Assembly: GCF_023228785.1 (NCBI RefSeq)
Contig: NZ_JALOAN010000012.1
Coordinates: forward strand, 1 to 62,348
Direction: 5' to 3'
DNA from: Sulfurimonas sp.
GTDB taxonomy: Bacteria; Campylobacterota; Campylobacteria; Campylobacterales; Sulfurimonadaceae
Length of the DNA: 62,348 nt
Of this stretch, positions 34,602-43,801 are shown in pieces. The notes below the pieces were generated by a model. It had not been told where the DNA came from and did not search any database. It was given only the letters and a program-made list of their open reading frames with translations. Position numbers and translations under genes: made by a program. Each line of letters opens with the position of its first letter. The first letter of the stretch is position 1.

Positions 34602-36416
34602 CTACAGTTGAAATTTTTTATTTAACTTTTCATCTAAATCCCACAAACCTCTTTTTTTAAGGGATTCAACGACATTTTGTGTACAATCTACATCATCTGG
34701 CCACTCTCTTGTAAAGTCATCTATTTGGCTCTTATTTGTACCATCGATTCCAACCATAAGTCCAGATATAAATATATCTCTTTGTGCATCCATATTATTT
34801 GTCACACGCCAAACTAGCATATATGGGTTCATAATATCATTTTTCTTCTCATCTACAAATACTACTATTCTTATGTTTGGACTAAGCTCTATTAGTGCAT
34901 CAAAATAGTGTTTTGCACTCTTTGTTTTATTTACACCAATTACGGTGATAGGATTTTTTGTTCGTCTCATATATTGGTGAACTGATGAAGCATCAGGAAT
35001 CAACTCTTTTATTTTTACAAGTAACTCTTCATCACCAAAAAGATGTGGAGCTTCAACCTTATTTGCAGCAGTTGCATCTATACCCAATTTTCCACCAACA
35101 AGATTTTCTGGAGATGAGTGATCTAGTGCATCTAATACACCCTCAGATATAAAAAGAGACTTAGGAGCAAATCTATCTAAAATATATGAAACTAATGTCT
35201 CATAGTTTTCTAATTTAGGAGCATTTTCATCTAAGAATATAGCATGCTTTACAAAACTCATCTGTCCTGTACCCCAAAAAGCGTGCATAAATTGTTTTGC
35301 ATGACCTTTATAGAGCGGTTGCATCTTAGCGAGTATTAGGTTGTGAAAACCAGCATTTTCTGGCATATGATAGTCTATTAAAGCGGGTACGGTAGTCTTT
35401 AAAAGTGGAAAGAAAATCTTTCCTGTAGCCCAACCCATATATTTATCTTCTAGTGGTGGCTTACCAACAACTGTTGCTAAGTAAGTAGGTTTTTTTCTTG
35501 TGGTTATCGCACTCACCTGCATAACAGGATACGGATCTGCCAGCGTATAGTAACCAGTATGATCTCCAAAAGGTCCTTCAATTCGCAACTCTTCTGTATC
35601 TACCCAACCCTCTATTACATAATCAACATCTTGTGGAATATACAGAGGTGTTGTTAAAGATTTAACCAACTTTACTTGTTTTTTAGTGATGAGTCCATAC
35701 ATTAAAAGCTCATTTACTCCATAAGGTAGAGGTGCCGTAGCACACCAAGTATAGAGTGGATCTCCACCTATTGCAATAGTTACTGGCATCTTTTTCCCAG
35801 CTTTTTGGTACTGATCAAAAAAGTGAGACGAATCTTTGTGTATCTGCCAATGCATACCTAGATGATCTTTATCATAAACTTGAAGTCTATACATTCCAAC
35901 ATTTACTAAACTACCATCAAAGCTTTGTGTATAAACTTGTGCCATAGTTATAAAAGGACCACCATCTTGCTCCCAAGTCGTTAAAACTGGAATTTTGTAG
36001 AGATCTATATCATCATTCATATACACGACTTCTTGACAAGCACCTTTTTTATTGGTCTTCTTTGGAAAAATATTCTTTAATGAAAAAAGCTCACCTGCCA
36101 TCGAAATTTTATCCATAAATCCTGCCGGTGGTTTCATATGTAGAAGTTTTGTAATCTCATCCGCAACTGATTCTATAGTTCTTCCAAAGAGAAGTTCACT
36201 TCTTTTATATGAGCCAAAAAGATTCATAAGGATAGGTTCATCAAATTTTTTACTGTTTTTTTTATCAACTACATTTGTAAAAAGAATGGCTTTACCACCA
36301 TCTTTTTTCTTAACTTCTGCATATGCCAAATGTGGGATCTCAAGATATATATCTAGTTCATCCTCAATAATTCTTAACTCATCGTGCGTCTTTAATAACT
36401 CTATAGTTTTATGCAT
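34602..36416 (-). CDS. UbiD-family decarboxylase
   Basis: The 604-residue protein is a prenylated-FMN-dependent decarboxylase. Segments such as DGGPFITMAQVYTQ, MYRLQVYDKDHLGMHWQIHKDSSHFFDQY and EGPFGDHTGYYTLADPYPVM are characteristic, and EGPFGDHTGYY holds the active-site Glu. Its substrate cannot be read from the sequence. In organisms using the futalosine menaquinone route such an enzyme acts late in quinone synthesis, which would suit this respiratory bacterium; that is inference. A weak terminator separates it from hemC. Confidence 0.92.
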   Translation of the reverse strand: MHKTIELLKTHDELRIIEDELDIYLEIPHLAYAEVKKKDGGKAILFTNVVDKKNSKKFDEPILMNLFGSYKRSELLFGRTIESVADEITKLLHMKPPAGFMDKISMAGELFSLKNIFPKKTNKKGACQEVVYMNDDIDLYKIPVLTTWEQDGGPFITMAQVYTQSFDGSLVNVGMYRLQVYDKDHLGMHWQIHKDSSHFFDQYQKAGKKMPVTIAIGGDPLYTWCATAPLPYGVNELLMYGLITKKQVKLVKSLTTPLYIPQDVDYVIEGWVDTEELRIEGPFGDHTGYYTLADPYPVMQVSAITTRKKPTYLATVVGKPPLEDKYMGWATGKIFFPLLKTTVPALIDYHMPENAGFHNLILAKMQPLYKGHAKQFMHAFWGTGQMSFVKHAIFLDENAPKLENYETLVSYILDRFAPKSLFISEGVLDALDHSSPENLVGGKLGIDATAANKVEAPHLFGDEELLVKIKELIPDASSVHQYMRRTKNPITVIGVNKTKSAKHYFDALIELSPNIRIVVFVDEKKNDIMNPYMLVWRVTNNMDAQRDIFISGLMVGIDGTNKSQIDDFTREWPDDVDCTQNVVESLKKRGLWDLDEKLNKKFQL

Positions 36417-36456
36417 TTTTTGTCTCCTTTTTAAAAGAAGTAAATTCTTTTAAAAT

Positions 36457-36470
36457 TCGCCTCTCGGCGA
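36457..36470 (-). terminator. Weak intrinsic terminator after hemC
   Basis: On the minus strand TCGCC, a GAGA tetraloop and GGCGA form a short hairpin followed by ATTTTAAAAG. It lies between the hemC stop and the ubiD start and would partly separate the two transcripts. Confidence 0.45.
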
Positions 36471-36485
36471 GAATCATATTTTATT

Positions 36486-37445
36486 TTATAATCTTTGTGG
36501 CATCTCATCTTTAAACGCATGTTTTTGTGCATCTTCGAGCAATTGTATTGCTCCATTATCTATCATTTTCTTAGCCATCTCTAGACCTAAGTTTTGACTC
36601 TCTTTAAGATCTACTATAAGTTTTTCTTGCATGATTTTTGTTCCATCACTAAAGCCTATCATAGTTCTAAATATTACTTTATTATTTTCAACTACGGCAT
36701 TACAAGCAACTGGTGCTGAACATCCTGCTCCTATTTTAGAAATAAAATCTCTCTCTATTTGCGTACAAATATAAGTCTCTTCATCATTTAAGCTTTTTGC
36801 GATCTCTCTTACTTTTTCATCCCCACAAACTATCTCAATTCCAAGAGCAGCTTGTCCCATAGGCGGTATCATCATATCTAGAGATAGTTTATCTTTAAAT
36901 GGGATATCTTTTAGTAGATCTAGTCTATGTAAACCTATGTAAGCTAATATAATGGCATCGTATTGCCCCTCTTGTAACTTTCTTAGTCTCGTGTTTACAT
37001 TTCCTCGTAAGTCTTTTACTTTTAGATCTGGTCGTTCGCAGAGGAGTTGCATTCTTCGTCTTAGACTTGTTGTCCCAACTACCGCACCCTTTGGTAAATC
37101 GCTTAAATTTTTATATTTATGAGATAAAAAAACATCACTTTGGTCTTGTCTTTGCGTAACTGCAACTAACTCCAAACCGTCTGGGATATAAGTCGGTACA
37201 TCTTTTAGAGAATGAACTGCCATATGAGCTTCAGAGGCTAGCATTGCATCTTCTAACTCTTTTGTAAAGTGACCTTTCCCACCGATTAGAGCTAATGGCT
37301 TGTCTAAAACTTTATCACCATTACTTACTATTTTATTTAACACAACTTCTATATCTGGATATTTCTCTTCTATTCTTGCTTTAACATGATAAGCCTGCCA
37401 AAGGGCTAGATCTGAGACTCTAGTGGCGATTACTAACTTTTTCAT
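36486..37445 (-). CDS. hemC: Porphobilinogen deaminase (hydroxymethylbilane synthase)
   Basis: The 319-residue enzyme builds the linear tetrapyrrole from four porphobilinogens. Signatures include IATRVSDLALWQAYHVK, AVHSLKDVPTYIP, GTTSLRRRMQLL and DLRGNVNTRLRKL. The dipyrromethane-anchoring Cys is in IGAGCSAPVACNAV. The order hemC, then proS and hemA further upstream, repeats the Helicobacter arrangement as I recall, with two extra genes inserted here. It lies 4 bp from the upstream DsbC-like gene. Confidence 0.97.
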   Translation of the reverse strand: MKKLVIATRVSDLALWQAYHVKARIEEKYPDIEVVLNKIVSNGDKVLDKPLALIGGKGHFTKELEDAMLASEAHMAVHSLKDVPTYIPDGLELVAVTQRQDQSDVFLSHKYKNLSDLPKGAVVGTTSLRRRMQLLCERPDLKVKDLRGNVNTRLRKLQEGQYDAIILAYIGLHRLDLLKDIPFKDKLSLDMMIPPMGQAALGIEIVCGDEKVREIAKSLNDEETYICTQIERDFISKIGAGCSAPVACNAVVENNKVIFRTMIGFSDGTKIMQEKLIVDLKESQNLGLEMAKKMIDNGAIQLLEDAQKHAFKDEMPQRL

Positions 37446-37449
37446 ATAT

Positions 37450-38283
37450 CTACTTTACTTTTTGGTATTTTATTTTTGTTTTATCTATCTTATCATCAAA
37501 GAACATTGTTGGAGTTCCATTTACCATTAACTCATTTGCTATTTTCATATCACTAGCATAGTGATCTTGTACAGCTTTTGACTTTATATCTTGAAGCGTT
37601 ATATTAGTTTTCATAGTTTTATTAAATGCTGCAAGAATTTTATTCTCATCACTCTCTCTTGGATCTACTTCAACTTTATAAACTCTCATAACTACATCTT
37701 TTTCACCCTTTAACTCAGCTGCAGTTGTGGCTTTTACAAGGGTAAGAGCTGCTGGATGCAAAGATTCTAATGGAAAGTGATAGTAATACAGAGCAAACTT
37801 TTTTGGATCTTTTTTCATATGCTCTATTGCTTTTGGGACAAAGTCTCTACAAAATGGACAGAGTGGATCTGAGAAAATTGCTACTCTATGAGTTGCATTA
37901 GCATTTCCATATATAAGGTTTTGCTTTTTGTAGTGAGTTAATTCAAAAGATGGAGATACCGAGTCTTTTAAAGATTTCCCCGTTTTTAAATCTATTAGAT
38001 CTGGCGAGATTGTAGTTCCATTTGAGAACCAAATCATCTTTTGGTTGACATCTCTACTACCAGTTTTATCTTTTACACTGGCATCTACATTTAGTATAAA
38101 AGCACTCCAACCATCAACTTGCTGTAGCTTAATTTTTTTGTGAACTTTTACATCTAGTTTTAGAATATTTGGGTTAGCAGAAAATGACTTTGTTAAAAAA
38201 GCTTCCATCTCCGCGTTTGTATTTGCATTTAAAAAACTACTTACTATCAGGGTGCTTAGTAATAACTTCAACATCAATGACAT
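37450..38283 (-). CDS. Periplasmic thiol-disulfide protein (DsbC/DsbG-like)
   Basis: The 277-residue protein has a signal peptide (about 1-20) and a C-terminal thioredoxin domain. Its active site is SDPLCPFCRDFVP (CPFC), with the cis-proline loop VNGTPTMFF. The N-terminal part may be a dimerisation domain. It probably isomerises or reduces disulfides, for example in cytochrome c maturation. The ATG at 38283 follows AAAAGGA at 5 bp spacing, so the 47-bp overlap with fxsA appears real. Confidence 0.88.
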   Translation of the reverse strand: MSLMLKLLLSTLIVSSFLNANTNAEMEAFLTKSFSANPNILKLDVKVHKKIKLQQVDGWSAFILNVDASVKDKTGSRDVNQKMIWFSNGTTISPDLIDLKTGKSLKDSVSPSFELTHYKKQNLIYGNANATHRVAIFSDPLCPFCRDFVPKAIEHMKKDPKKFALYYYHFPLESLHPAALTLVKATTAAELKGEKDVVMRVYKVEVDPRESDENKILAAFNKTMKTNITLQDIKSKAVQDHYASDMKIANELMVNGTPTMFFDDKIDKTKIKYQKVK

Positions 38284-38668
38284 CTGAATCCTTTTTTATA
38301 TTTTTTTGTATATCTTCACTATTATACTTGCCTGAGGATTGTACATTATAACGGTTAACAAGCATACTCGTAAAGACACTAAACTGCATTAAAGCACCTA
38401 TTATATCTGTCATAAATCCTGGCAGTATTAGCAAAAAAGCACCTATTATTGTAAAGAGGTTAAGCTTTTGAAACTCTTGTAGATCTATCGCATTGTAAGA
38501 GACTGCTGTGATATTTTGAAAAAGAGTCTCTCTGAAGTTAAGAAGTATAAGAATACCAATAAGAGCAGTTATAACTATCTCAAAAAAAGTAAAAAGTCCA
38601 CCAATAGTTGAAGATATATTTACAGAGATCAAGACTTCTAAAAAAAGATATATTAAAAAATAAATCAT
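38237..38668 (-). CDS. fxsA: FxsA-family membrane protein
   Basis: The 143-residue protein has about three to four hydrophobic segments: residues 1-27, 30-45 and a strong pair around 70-100 (FTIIGAFLLILPGFMTDIIGALM). The LPGFxTDIIG motif is the FxsA hallmark. The charged tail (KNIKKDSDVIDVEVITKH) resembles the family C-terminus. E. coli FxsA is known to suppress phage F exclusion; the normal role is unknown. It starts 1 bp after the proS stop and overlaps the DsbC-like gene by 47 bp. Confidence 0.88.
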   Translation of the reverse strand: MIYFLIYLFLEVLISVNISSTIGGLFTFFEIVITALIGILILLNFRETLFQNITAVSYNAIDLQEFQKLNLFTIIGAFLLILPGFMTDIIGALMQFSVFTSMLVNRYNVQSSGKYNSEDIQKNIKKDSDVIDVEVITKHPDSK

Positions 38669-38669
38669 C

Positions 38670-39974
38670 TTATATAAGTTCCATTATCTTAGCAAAAACA
38701 TCACTTACTTCAACAGATGTTTTTACTTTTGTTTTTCTATCATAAATCTCAACTAAACCATTTGACAACTCTTTACCTATGATGATAGTATAAACAAAAC
38801 CTATAAGTTCTGCATCTTTCATCTTAAAACCAAATCTCTCTTTTCTATCATCTATCATAACTTCAACACCGCTATCTACTAGCTTGCTATAAAGTTCTTC
38901 ACCAGCTTCTACCTGAGCTTCATCTTTGATATTTGAGACTAAAATATTTACCATATATGGAGTTGTACTTTTTGTCCAAATACAGCCATTTTCATCATGG
39001 TTTTGCTCAATAACAGCAGCTATTAACCTGCTTACTCCAATACCAAATGTTGCCATTTCAAATGGTTTTGCTCTTCCATTCTCATCATTAAAATTTGCAT
39101 CTAGTGCCTCTGAGTACTTAGTTCCTAGTTGAAATATATGTCCAACTTCTATACCTTTTTTAAAACTTAACTTTGCACCACATGAACATCTCTCCTCAAT
39201 ACTTTGAGTTTGTAGATCTTCGTAACTTTTCTCTTGTAACTCATCTATTTTTTGCTCATCTTCATAAAGAGTCTCTATATTTGCACCATATTCACAACTC
39301 TGGCAAACTACTAAGGTATCCTCTCCACTATCAGCCAGCACATGAAACTCTCTACTTCCACTTCCACCAATAGCTCCACTATCAGCCTCAACTACTCTAA
39401 AATCGAGCCCAAGTCTTGTAAAGATTTTTTTATAAGTATCTTGCATAAGATGAAACTCTCTTATCATATCATCCTCAGATGCATGAAAAGAGTATCCATC
39501 TTTCATTAGAAATTCACGACCTCGAAGAAGCCCATATCTAGGTCTTGCTTCATCCCGAAATTTTGTATTTATTTGGTAAAGATTTATCGGCAAATCTTTA
39601 TAACTTGTTACTCTGTTTTTAACAAGTTCAACCATAGCCTCTTCATTTGTAGGACTAAGAACAAACGAGTTTTCATGTCTATCTTTGATGCGAAGCATCT
39701 CTTTGCCCATAGTCTCGCATCTTCCGCTTCGCTCCCAAAGACTCATAGGAGTTACAAAGCTAAGCTGAACTTCATTACATCCTGCCCTATCTAACTCCTC
39801 TTTTACTATAGTTCTAATCTTCTCTAGTACAATCTTTCCAAGAGGTAAAAAGTTATAAAGCCCAGCACCTTGGCTGTTTATAAAGCCAGCTCTAACTAAA
39901 AACTGGTGACTTGGCAGGGTTGCATCGGCTGGTACTTCTTTTGTAGTTGGTATGAAAGCTCTACTTCTTCTCAT
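38670..39974 (-). CDS. proS: Prolyl-tRNA synthetase lacking the editing insertion domain
   Basis: The 434-residue enzyme has all catalytic class II motifs: motif 1 with GAGLYNFLPLGKIVLEKI, motif 2 TKFRDEARPRYGLLRGREF and motif 3 FEMATFGIGVSRLIAAVIEQ. The anticodon domain follows, up to the C-terminus. Ordinary bacterial-type ProRS is about 570 residues and carries an INS (YbaK-like) editing domain of about 170 residues between motifs 2 and 3. Here that interval is only about 28 residues (about 235-262), flanked by the retained CQSCEYGANIE and CSCGAKL. It overlaps hemA by 4 bp. The gene is otherwise intact, so this looks like a natural domain loss. Confidence 0.95.
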   Translation of the reverse strand: MRRSRAFIPTTKEVPADATLPSHQFLVRAGFINSQGAGLYNFLPLGKIVLEKIRTIVKEELDRAGCNEVQLSFVTPMSLWERSGRCETMGKEMLRIKDRHENSFVLSPTNEEAMVELVKNRVTSYKDLPINLYQINTKFRDEARPRYGLLRGREFLMKDGYSFHASEDDMIREFHLMQDTYKKIFTRLGLDFRVVEADSGAIGGSGSREFHVLADSGEDTLVVCQSCEYGANIETLYEDEQKIDELQEKSYEDLQTQSIEERCSCGAKLSFKKGIEVGHIFQLGTKYSEALDANFNDENGRAKPFEMATFGIGVSRLIAAVIEQNHDENGCIWTKSTTPYMVNILVSNIKDEAQVEAGEELYSKLVDSGVEVMIDDRKERFGFKMKDAELIGFVYTIIIGKELSNGLVEIYDRKTKVKTSVEVSDVFAKIMELI

Positions 39975-41275
39975 TTGCTTCCCTTTTGTGCAACATTTAG
40001 TGCATGTTCACATTTATATTTATCTGGTAACTCTTGTTTTTCATTTTTTATCAAGAACTGCATCGCTCCCGTTATCATGTCTGATTTTGAATCTTGTGAT
40101 ACGCTTCTCATTTTTGAAGTCATATCGTGCAAGAAGCGTTTTATAACCTGTTCTGACATCTTGCGGATCTCTTGTTCATACTCTTTTGGAATGTATTTGT
40201 TTTTTATAACTCTATCGCTCTCTATCTTTGCAGCTTCATATGCTTTTGAGTAGATATCTTTTATCATTGGCTCAATATTTAGAGTATCTAACCACTCAAA
40301 AAAAGCAACCGTAGCTCTTCCCACAATTGTATGAGCCTTTCTAGCCTCATCCTCTCTAAGCCCCTTATTTTCATCAACTATAGTTCTTAGATCATCTATT
40401 TGGTAGAGGTTTATTCTCTCTCCCTTGTGATAGTTAATATCTCTAGGAAGTGCTAGATCAAACCAATATCTATCAAAATCACAAGACTTGATAATCTCAT
40501 CAGTGATAATAGCTCCAGGTGCTGAAGTTGCAGTAAATAAAATCTCAAACTCATTTACAACTTTTGAGAGTTGGTCAAAGTCTAAAACCTTAGCGCCACA
40601 CTCTGCAGCTAAGACAAATGCTGTCTCTTTTGTTCTATTCATTATATATACATCTGCACCGTTTGAGACTAGATGCTTTGCAGTTATCTCTGACATCTCT
40701 CCAATACCAATAACTAAAGCTTTTTTTCCTTCAACACTCTCTAAGACTGACTTTAATTTAGCGACGGCTACACTTGCAATTGAGACTGGTTTTGAAGAGA
40801 TATCAGTTGCATTTCTAACCTGTGCTGCACACTTAAAAGCATTATGCATTGCACGAGCTAGTTTTTGACCACAGTGACCCTTATCGTAAGAGAATCTAAA
40901 TGCATCTTTGAGTTGTCCAGCTATTTGAGTCTCACCAACAACCATAGAATCAAGTGAAGATGCAACACTAAAGAGATGATGAATAGCGCTACTATCATCA
41001 AATATATCAGCACGACCCTCTAGCTCCTCCATAGAGATCCCAGCTCGAGCTGTAAGTTTTTCAAAGATATGTTGTGTAGCTGCCACTATATCACTACAAC
41101 TACAAAATATCTCCATTCTATTACAGGTTGAGATAAGTATCGATTCACTTATAGCTTCGCTCTCGTTTAGCTTACTCAAACAAGCATGGAGATGCTCATC
41201 ATCTGGGTAAGAGAGTTTTTCTCTAATTTCCATAGTTGAATTTTTGTGTGAAAAGCTTATATTTAAGTAGTGCAT
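39971..41275 (-). CDS. hemA: Glutamyl-tRNA reductase
   Basis: The 434-residue enzyme makes glutamate-1-semialdehyde, the start of C5 tetrapyrrole synthesis. Catalytic Cys lies in LISTCNRMEIFCSC, followed by VVGETQIAGQLKDAF. The NADPH fold has ALVIGIGEMSEITAKHL, and the C-terminal part is a helical dimerisation domain. Its ATG overlaps the prenyl synthase stop by one base (TAATG) and its end overlaps proS by 4 bp. The chain is therefore a tightly coupled operon. Confidence 0.97.
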   Translation of the reverse strand: MHYLNISFSHKNSTMEIREKLSYPDDEHLHACLSKLNESEAISESILISTCNRMEIFCSCSDIVAATQHIFEKLTARAGISMEELEGRADIFDDSSAIHHLFSVASSLDSMVVGETQIAGQLKDAFRFSYDKGHCGQKLARAMHNAFKCAAQVRNATDISSKPVSIASVAVAKLKSVLESVEGKKALVIGIGEMSEITAKHLVSNGADVYIMNRTKETAFVLAAECGAKVLDFDQLSKVVNEFEILFTATSAPGAIITDEIIKSCDFDRYWFDLALPRDINYHKGERINLYQIDDLRTIVDENKGLREDEARKAHTIVGRATVAFFEWLDTLNIEPMIKDIYSKAYEAAKIESDRVIKNKYIPKEYEQEIRKMSEQVIKRFLHDMTSKMRSVSQDSKSDMITGAMQFLIKNEKQELPDKYKCEHALNVAQKGSK

Positions 41276-42162
41276 TAGTAACTTCTTTTTATCATAGTTT
41301 GTAAGATTTTGGTTAGTTCTTCATCGCCTTTTACAGCATCCATAGCATCTGAAGATAGTTTTTTTGCAAGAAGAAAGGATTTTTCTATACTTCCATGCTC
41401 TTGCATTTTAATTTTTATCCAAAGAGTTTCGTCTTCATCAATAGATTTTGCGTGTGAACTCTTTAGTCTTGATTTGTCTTTGTCTTCTAGTTCTTTATAG
41501 AGATATATATAAGGGAGTGTACATTTTCCCTCTACAAAGTCATTCATAGATGGTTTACCAAGAGTAGCTGCATCTGAGGTAATATCTAAAATATCATCTA
41601 TTATCTGAAAAGAGAGTCCAAGATTTCGACCATATATAGCATGTTTTTGTGCATCTTTATTTGCTAAAAGAGCAGATGCGTATGCCGCTGCTTCTATAAG
41701 AGTTGCAGTCTTTAGGTAGAGCATATCTAAGTATTTATCTTCATCTTCATTAAACTCTTCCGCCATTTTTACATCTTTCATCTCACCCTTACTAAGTGAA
41801 GTAACAGAAGAAGATATTGCTTTTGCGATCTCTTTATCAAACTCCACTAGTGCAGTAAAAGCCTTCGAGTACAAGATATCGCCAAGCATTATAGCTATTT
41901 TACTTCCATCAGTTGCATTTACAGATTTAACGCCTCTTCTAGTACTAGCTTCATCTATAACATCATCATGAAGCAGACTAGCCGCGTGGATAAGTTCAAC
42001 TATAGCCGCTAATAGCGGGGCTTTCTCATGTTCTGGTGCTATCTTTAGGATTAGTTTTGCACGAAGTCTTTTTCCACCTGTGAGTTTATTAAACAGATGA
42101 GTAACTTCATCATAATCAACCTCTTTTATAAGCTTAGCAATTTCACGCTCAACTCTTTGCAT
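41275..42162 (-). CDS. Polyprenyl diphosphate synthase (octaprenyl type)
   Basis: The 295-residue trans-prenyltransferase has both Asp-rich motifs, DDVIDEASTRRG (first) and QIIDDILDI (second), and GGKRLRAKLIL. It would make the long isoprenoid chain of menaquinone. Chain length cannot be assigned; the small residues upstream of the first motif (IHAASLLHDD) suggest a long product. It precedes hemA in the same operon, as in Helicobacter. Confidence 0.93.
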   Translation of the reverse strand: MQRVEREIAKLIKEVDYDEVTHLFNKLTGGKRLRAKLILKIAPEHEKAPLLAAIVELIHAASLLHDDVIDEASTRRGVKSVNATDGSKIAIMLGDILYSKAFTALVEFDKEIAKAISSSVTSLSKGEMKDVKMAEEFNEDEDKYLDMLYLKTATLIEAAAYASALLANKDAQKHAIYGRNLGLSFQIIDDILDITSDAATLGKPSMNDFVEGKCTLPYIYLYKELEDKDKSRLKSSHAKSIDEDETLWIKIKMQEHGSIEKSFLLAKKLSSDAMDAVKGDEELTKILQTMIKRSY

Positions 42163-42172
42163 TCACACCTCT

Positions 42173-42586
42173 TTAAGAATTATTAAGATCTTCGAGTCTT
42201 ATCTCAAGATCTCTGTCATACAAAAAAAGCTCAAATATGGCTTTTTTTGTTTCATAATCAAACTCTTTAAATTTAACTAGCAGATATGGAGGATTGAAAC
42301 TATTTGCTCCACGACTTCTTAGCTCAACTCTAAAGAAACGACTTCTCGCTTTATTATAGAGTATGTTTTGAGCTACAATTTTATCATATGAGCGATGAAC
42401 TACCAATCCTCGGTTTTTGTATAGTGTCCAGCTAAATTTAAAGAGTTTTGAATTACCTTCGTATTTTACAAGAATTTTCTTTTGTTCATCCTTTGCTAGG
42501 GATATTGTCCTTTTTTCTCTCTGCTCATCGCCAAGGCTTAGGCTAGAGATAAGGACTAAAAGAAAAAAAACTTGTAAAAATTTCAT
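42173..42586 (-). CDS. Small secreted or periplasmic protein, function unknown
   Basis: The 137-residue protein has a signal peptide (about 1-18, ending SSLSLG). The mature part is rich in Arg, Lys and Asp/Glu and contains RTISLAKDEQKKILVKYEGN and KFSWTLYKNRGLVVHRSYDK. A mostly beta fold is likely. No catalytic motif is seen. A gene of similar size occupies the same position in Helicobacter as I recall. It sits between DUF2018 and the prenyl synthase with 7 and 10 bp gaps. Confidence 0.78.
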   Translation of the reverse strand: MKFLQVFFLLVLISSLSLGDEQREKRTISLAKDEQKKILVKYEGNSKLFKFSWTLYKNRGLVVHRSYDKIVAQNILYNKARSRFFRVELRSRGANSFNPPYLLVKFKEFDYETKKAIFELFLYDRDLEIRLEDLNNS

Positions 42587-42593
42587 CTAAAAC

Positions 42594-42884
42594 CTATTCA
42601 CTTTTAGATACTATCTCACCCATCAACTCTATACTAAGACTCTTTAGTTTATTTTCTACTTCATCTTGATTTGATAGTATAAACTGATCCACTTTATTAA
42701 GAAAATCTTCGCCTAAATGCTCTTCTAAAAGTAGTTCCATCGCAGCTCTTTTTTTCATAAAGTTTTCCAAATCAAATCTAACAACATCATTATTAGCATT
42801 AAAAAGTATATCCATTAATTTACTTGTAGGTGAACCTAAAAACACATCATCTTCATCTTCAAATAGTGCACTGTATTTTGACAT
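42594..42884 (-). CDS. DUF2018-family protein (HP0242-like)
   Basis: The 96-residue helical protein resembles the epsilonproteobacterial DUF2018 family. It begins with YSALFEDEDDVFLGSPTSKLMDILFNAN, then has acidic and leucine-rich helices (MELLLEEHLGEDFLNKVDQFIL). The Helicobacter relative HP0242 forms a knotted helical dimer, as I recall; its function is unknown. The conserved neighbourhood (next to the hemA/prenyl synthase block) supports the call. Confidence 0.8.
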   Translation of the reverse strand: MSKYSALFEDEDDVFLGSPTSKLMDILFNANNDVVRFDLENFMKKRAAMELLLEEHLGEDFLNKVDQFILSNQDEVENKLKSLSIELMGEIVSKSE

Positions 42885-42949
42885 TTTATAATCCCTTGGT
42901 TTTTTTTATATATTTCTTGATTATACAATTCATTTATTAACTACTTCTT

Positions 42950-43801
42950 TCACAAAATAATTTGTGTTCCAACACCCTCTGTAGTGAAGAGTTCTAAAAT
43001 CATTGAATGTTCTATTCTCCCATCTATGATATGGGCTTTTTTAACTCCACCCTCTATAGCTTCAAGACAAGCATCAACCTTTGGCACCATCCCCCCGTGG
43101 ATAGTTCCATCAGCTTTTAGGGCTTCTATCTCATCTCTTGTTAGAGTCTCTAGTAGCTCTTTATCTTTGTTTAAAACACCTGGGGTATCTGTTAAGAAGA
43201 TGATTTTATTTGCACCTATCGCTTTTGCAACATATGATGCACACAAGTCTGCATTTATGTTAAATCCAGGGTGTCCCATCTCTTGACCTGCTGCTATTGG
43301 AGCAATAACAGGAACAAAATTATCAGCAATTAGTTTAGTTATGACTATAGGTTTTACTGCATTTATATTTCCAGTTAGTCCCCACTTTGCAAAGTCTTTT
43401 GCTTTTGCTGTTATAAAATGAGCATCTTTACCACTAATACCGATGGCTTTTGCACCATGGGAGTTTAAAAGTGAGACTATCTCTTTGTTTATCTCTCCAC
43501 TTAGTATCATCTCAGCGATTCGCATAACTTCTTTAGTTGTAACTCTTTGACCCTCTATAAACTTCGACTCAATACTCAGAGCATCTAGCATCTCTGTTAT
43601 TTTAGATCCACCACCATGAACTATGACTGGCTTGATCCCAACTAAATACATTAGCAGTATATCTTCTGCAAATTTCTCTTTTAACTGTGCTGATGTTTGA
43701 GCTGAACCGCCATATTTAATAACAACTATCTCATCTCTAAACTCTTTTATAAAGGGTAGTGCATCAAGGAGTGTTTTTACTGTTTCTATCTTTTTTTTCA
43801 A
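42950..43801 (-). CDS. argB: Acetylglutamate kinase
   Basis: The 283-residue kinase catalyses the second step of arginine synthesis. Signatures include VVIKYGGSAQTS, GIKPVIVHGGGSKITEML, ISGKDAHFITA, FNINADLCASYVAKAIGANKIIFLTDTPGVL and GGMVPKVDACLEAIEGGV. The N-terminal helical extension before IKYGG is the form linked with arginine inhibition in hexameric enzymes. It overlaps lpxK by 4 bp. Confidence 0.97.
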   Translation of the reverse strand: MKKKIETVKTLLDALPFIKEFRDEIVVIKYGGSAQTSAQLKEKFAEDILLMYLVGIKPVIVHGGGSKITEMLDALSIESKFIEGQRVTTKEVMRIAEMILSGEINKEIVSLLNSHGAKAIGISGKDAHFITAKAKDFAKWGLTGNINAVKPIVITKLIADNFVPVIAPIAAGQEMGHPGFNINADLCASYVAKAIGANKIIFLTDTPGVLNKDKELLETLTRDEIEALKADGTIHGGMVPKVDACLEAIEGGVKKAHIIDGRIEHSMILELFTTEGVGTQIIL

